Shown: piece by piece, positions 6,094 through 7,054 of the stretch
Layout: each line of letters starts with the position of its first letter
How positions within the stretch are numbered: position 1 is the stretch's first letter
DNA from: an uncultured Microbacterium sp.
Lineage (GTDB): Bacteria > Actinomycetota > Actinomycetes > Actinomycetales > Microbacteriaceae
Assembly: GCA_937988695.1 (NCBI GenBank)
Contig: CALKHM010000161.1
Location: forward strand, 1-7,054
DNA: 7,054 bases
Direction: 5' to 3'
Made by a program: the position numbers and the translations under genes
The notes under the pieces: generated by a model
Databases searched by the model: none
What the model saw: only the letters and a program-made list of their open reading frames with translations
What the model was told of the DNA's origin: nothing

Positions 6094-7054
6094 TCAGAGA
6101 GAGCGCCCCGGCGTGCCCGGCGACGGGTGCCGGTGCCCGAACTCGCGTCCGGCCTCGGGCCGCGTCACAGTCCGGTCCGGGGTCCTGTCGGCGTCGAGTA
6201 GGTCGATCACGTCGCTGGGCCGGGTGACGAGCGACGCGAAGCCTTGCTTGATGAGTTCGTTCGGCCCCGCGCTCGCCACGCTGGTCACCGGGCCGGGCAC
6301 CGCGCCGACGCCCCGGCCGAGTTCGCGTGCGGCAATGACGGTAGTCATCGACCCGGACCGAGGACCGGCTTCGGGGATAACGGTCGCACCCGAGAGCGCC
6401 GCCATCAGACGGTTGCGAGCCAGGAACCTATGCCTGGTCGGCGCGGCGCCCGGCGGCAGCTCGCTCACCAGCAACCCGACATCCCCGATACGGTTCAACA
6501 GCTCGCTGTGCCCGGCCGGGTAGGGGCGATCCAACCCGTTCGCCAGGACCGCGATCGTCTGTCCGCTCGCAGCGAGCACGCTCTTGTGCGCGGCCCCCTC
6601 GATCCCGTAGGCGCCGCCGGAGACGACGACTCGTTCCTCATCGGCAAGACCTGTCGCCAGCTCGCCGGCGACGTGCTCGCCGTAGGAGGTCGCGGCGCGT
6701 GAGCCGGTGATCGTGGCCCGATCGCTCAGCGGCGTCGTCAGGAACGAGACCGCGCCGCGTGTCCACAGCAGGTACGGCGCACGCTCGCCCAGGTCGTTCA
6801 GACCGGCGGGCCATTCCTTGTCGGCCGGGATGAGCGTGCCGAACCCGTGCCGCTCCGCCTGCGCTACCTGATCCGGCAGGCCGGGCATGACACGCGCCGC
6901 CAGCCGTTCGCGCCACATCAGCACGTCAGCGCGTGCCAGGCCGGGCACCTCATCGTCGGACTCGATCAGCCGCAGCGTCTCGACCCCGCCGTGGCGGGTG
7001 AGGACGTACCCGGTGGTCGAGTCGTTCGGTTCGGCGATCATCGACAACGCGATC
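6094..7054 (-). CDS. dprA: DprA/Smf-family DNA-processing protein (5' end outside window)
   Basis: DprA binds incoming single-stranded DNA, shields it and loads RecA. The minus-strand frame is open to the window end; TTG 7047 is only the first in-frame start-like codon and the true start is probably outside. Numbered from 7047, residues 1-60 look like the N-terminal helical region (GLARADVLMWRERLAAR). The Rossmann core carries TGSRAAT (114-120), SGGAYGIEGAAH (143-154, with Glu where Asp is usual), YPAGHSELL (176-184), SELPPG (195-200), RFLARNRLMAAL (207-218), EAGPRSGSMTT (226-236) and AVPGPVTS (249-256). After about residue 284 there is only a Pro/Arg-rich tail of some 33 residues, so the C-terminal winged-helix domain of many DprA proteins is absent. 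It is convergent with the relaxase gene, with 22 bp between stops and no visible terminator. Position beside a relaxase suggests an element-borne paralogue rather than the chromosomal competence gene. Confidence 0.93.
   Translation of the reverse strand, partial: IALSMIAEPNDSTTGYVLTRHGGVETLRLIESDDEVPGLARADVLMWRERLAARVMPGLPDQVAQAERHGFGTLIPADKEWPAGLNDLGERAPYLLWTRGAVSFLTTPLSDRATITGSRAATSYGEHVAGELATGLADEERVVVSGGAYGIEGAAHKSVLAASGQTIAVLANGLDRPYPAGHSELLNRIGDVGLLVSELPPGAAPTRHRFLARNRLMAALSGATVIPEAGPRSGSMTTVIAARELGRGVGAVPGPVTSVASAGPNELIKQGFASLVTRPSDVIDLLDADRTPDRTVTRPEAGREFGHRHPSPGTPGRSL

Noticed and set aside
6068..6702. Plus-strand open frames (6068-6523 and 6244-6702) opposite the DprA gene
   Set aside because: Antisense shadows of the DprA-like gene with no ribosome site or domain.
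1..7054. CRISPR array, tRNA or rRNA genes, insertion sequence or transposase
   Set aside because: No regularly spaced repeats, no cloverleaf-like segment, no transposase frame and no terminal inverted repeat pair were seen.

Overview
The window comes from a high-GC Gram-positive actinobacterium, most likely of the Micrococcales type. This rests on the high GC content, the GC-rich third codon positions, GTG start use with an AAGGAG ribosome site, and the actinobacterial style of the relaxase N-terminus. It looks like part of a conjugative or mobilisable element (plasmid or ICE) flanked by, or carrying, a small sulfur-related membrane gene pair. No repeat, integrase or att site in the window proves the element's limits.

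Layout from left to right: (1) positions 1-726, the 3' part of a TauE/SafE-family permease on +, cut by the window start; (2) an 8-bp intercistronic hairpin, then a small DUF2892/YgaP-type membrane protein on + (794-1177), with a typical Shine-Dalgarno sequence; (3) a C5-cytosine DNA methyltransferase on - (1092-2276), whose 3' end overlaps the tail of the DUF2892 frame; (4) a divergent intergenic region (about 2277-2504) with a nested perfect inverted repeat at 2417-2467; (5) a 1188-residue MobF (TrwC/TraA-type) relaxase-helicase on + (2505-6071); (6) a DprA/Smf-family protein on - (6094 to past the window end), convergent with the relaxase and 22 bp from it.

The relaxase would nick one DNA strand at an origin of transfer, stay covalently attached to it and unwind it for transfer. 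The methyltransferase has no restriction partner in view, so it may protect the element's DNA from host restriction. The DprA-like protein belongs to a family that binds incoming single-stranded DNA and loads RecA. A plausible reading is a module for sending DNA and for protecting or establishing it in the recipient, but that joint role is inference. The nested palindrome between the divergent methyltransferase and relaxase genes is the best candidate for a shared operator or an oriT. The sulfur genes at the left have visibly lower GC than the relaxase and probably belong to a different functional block (cargo or chromosome).
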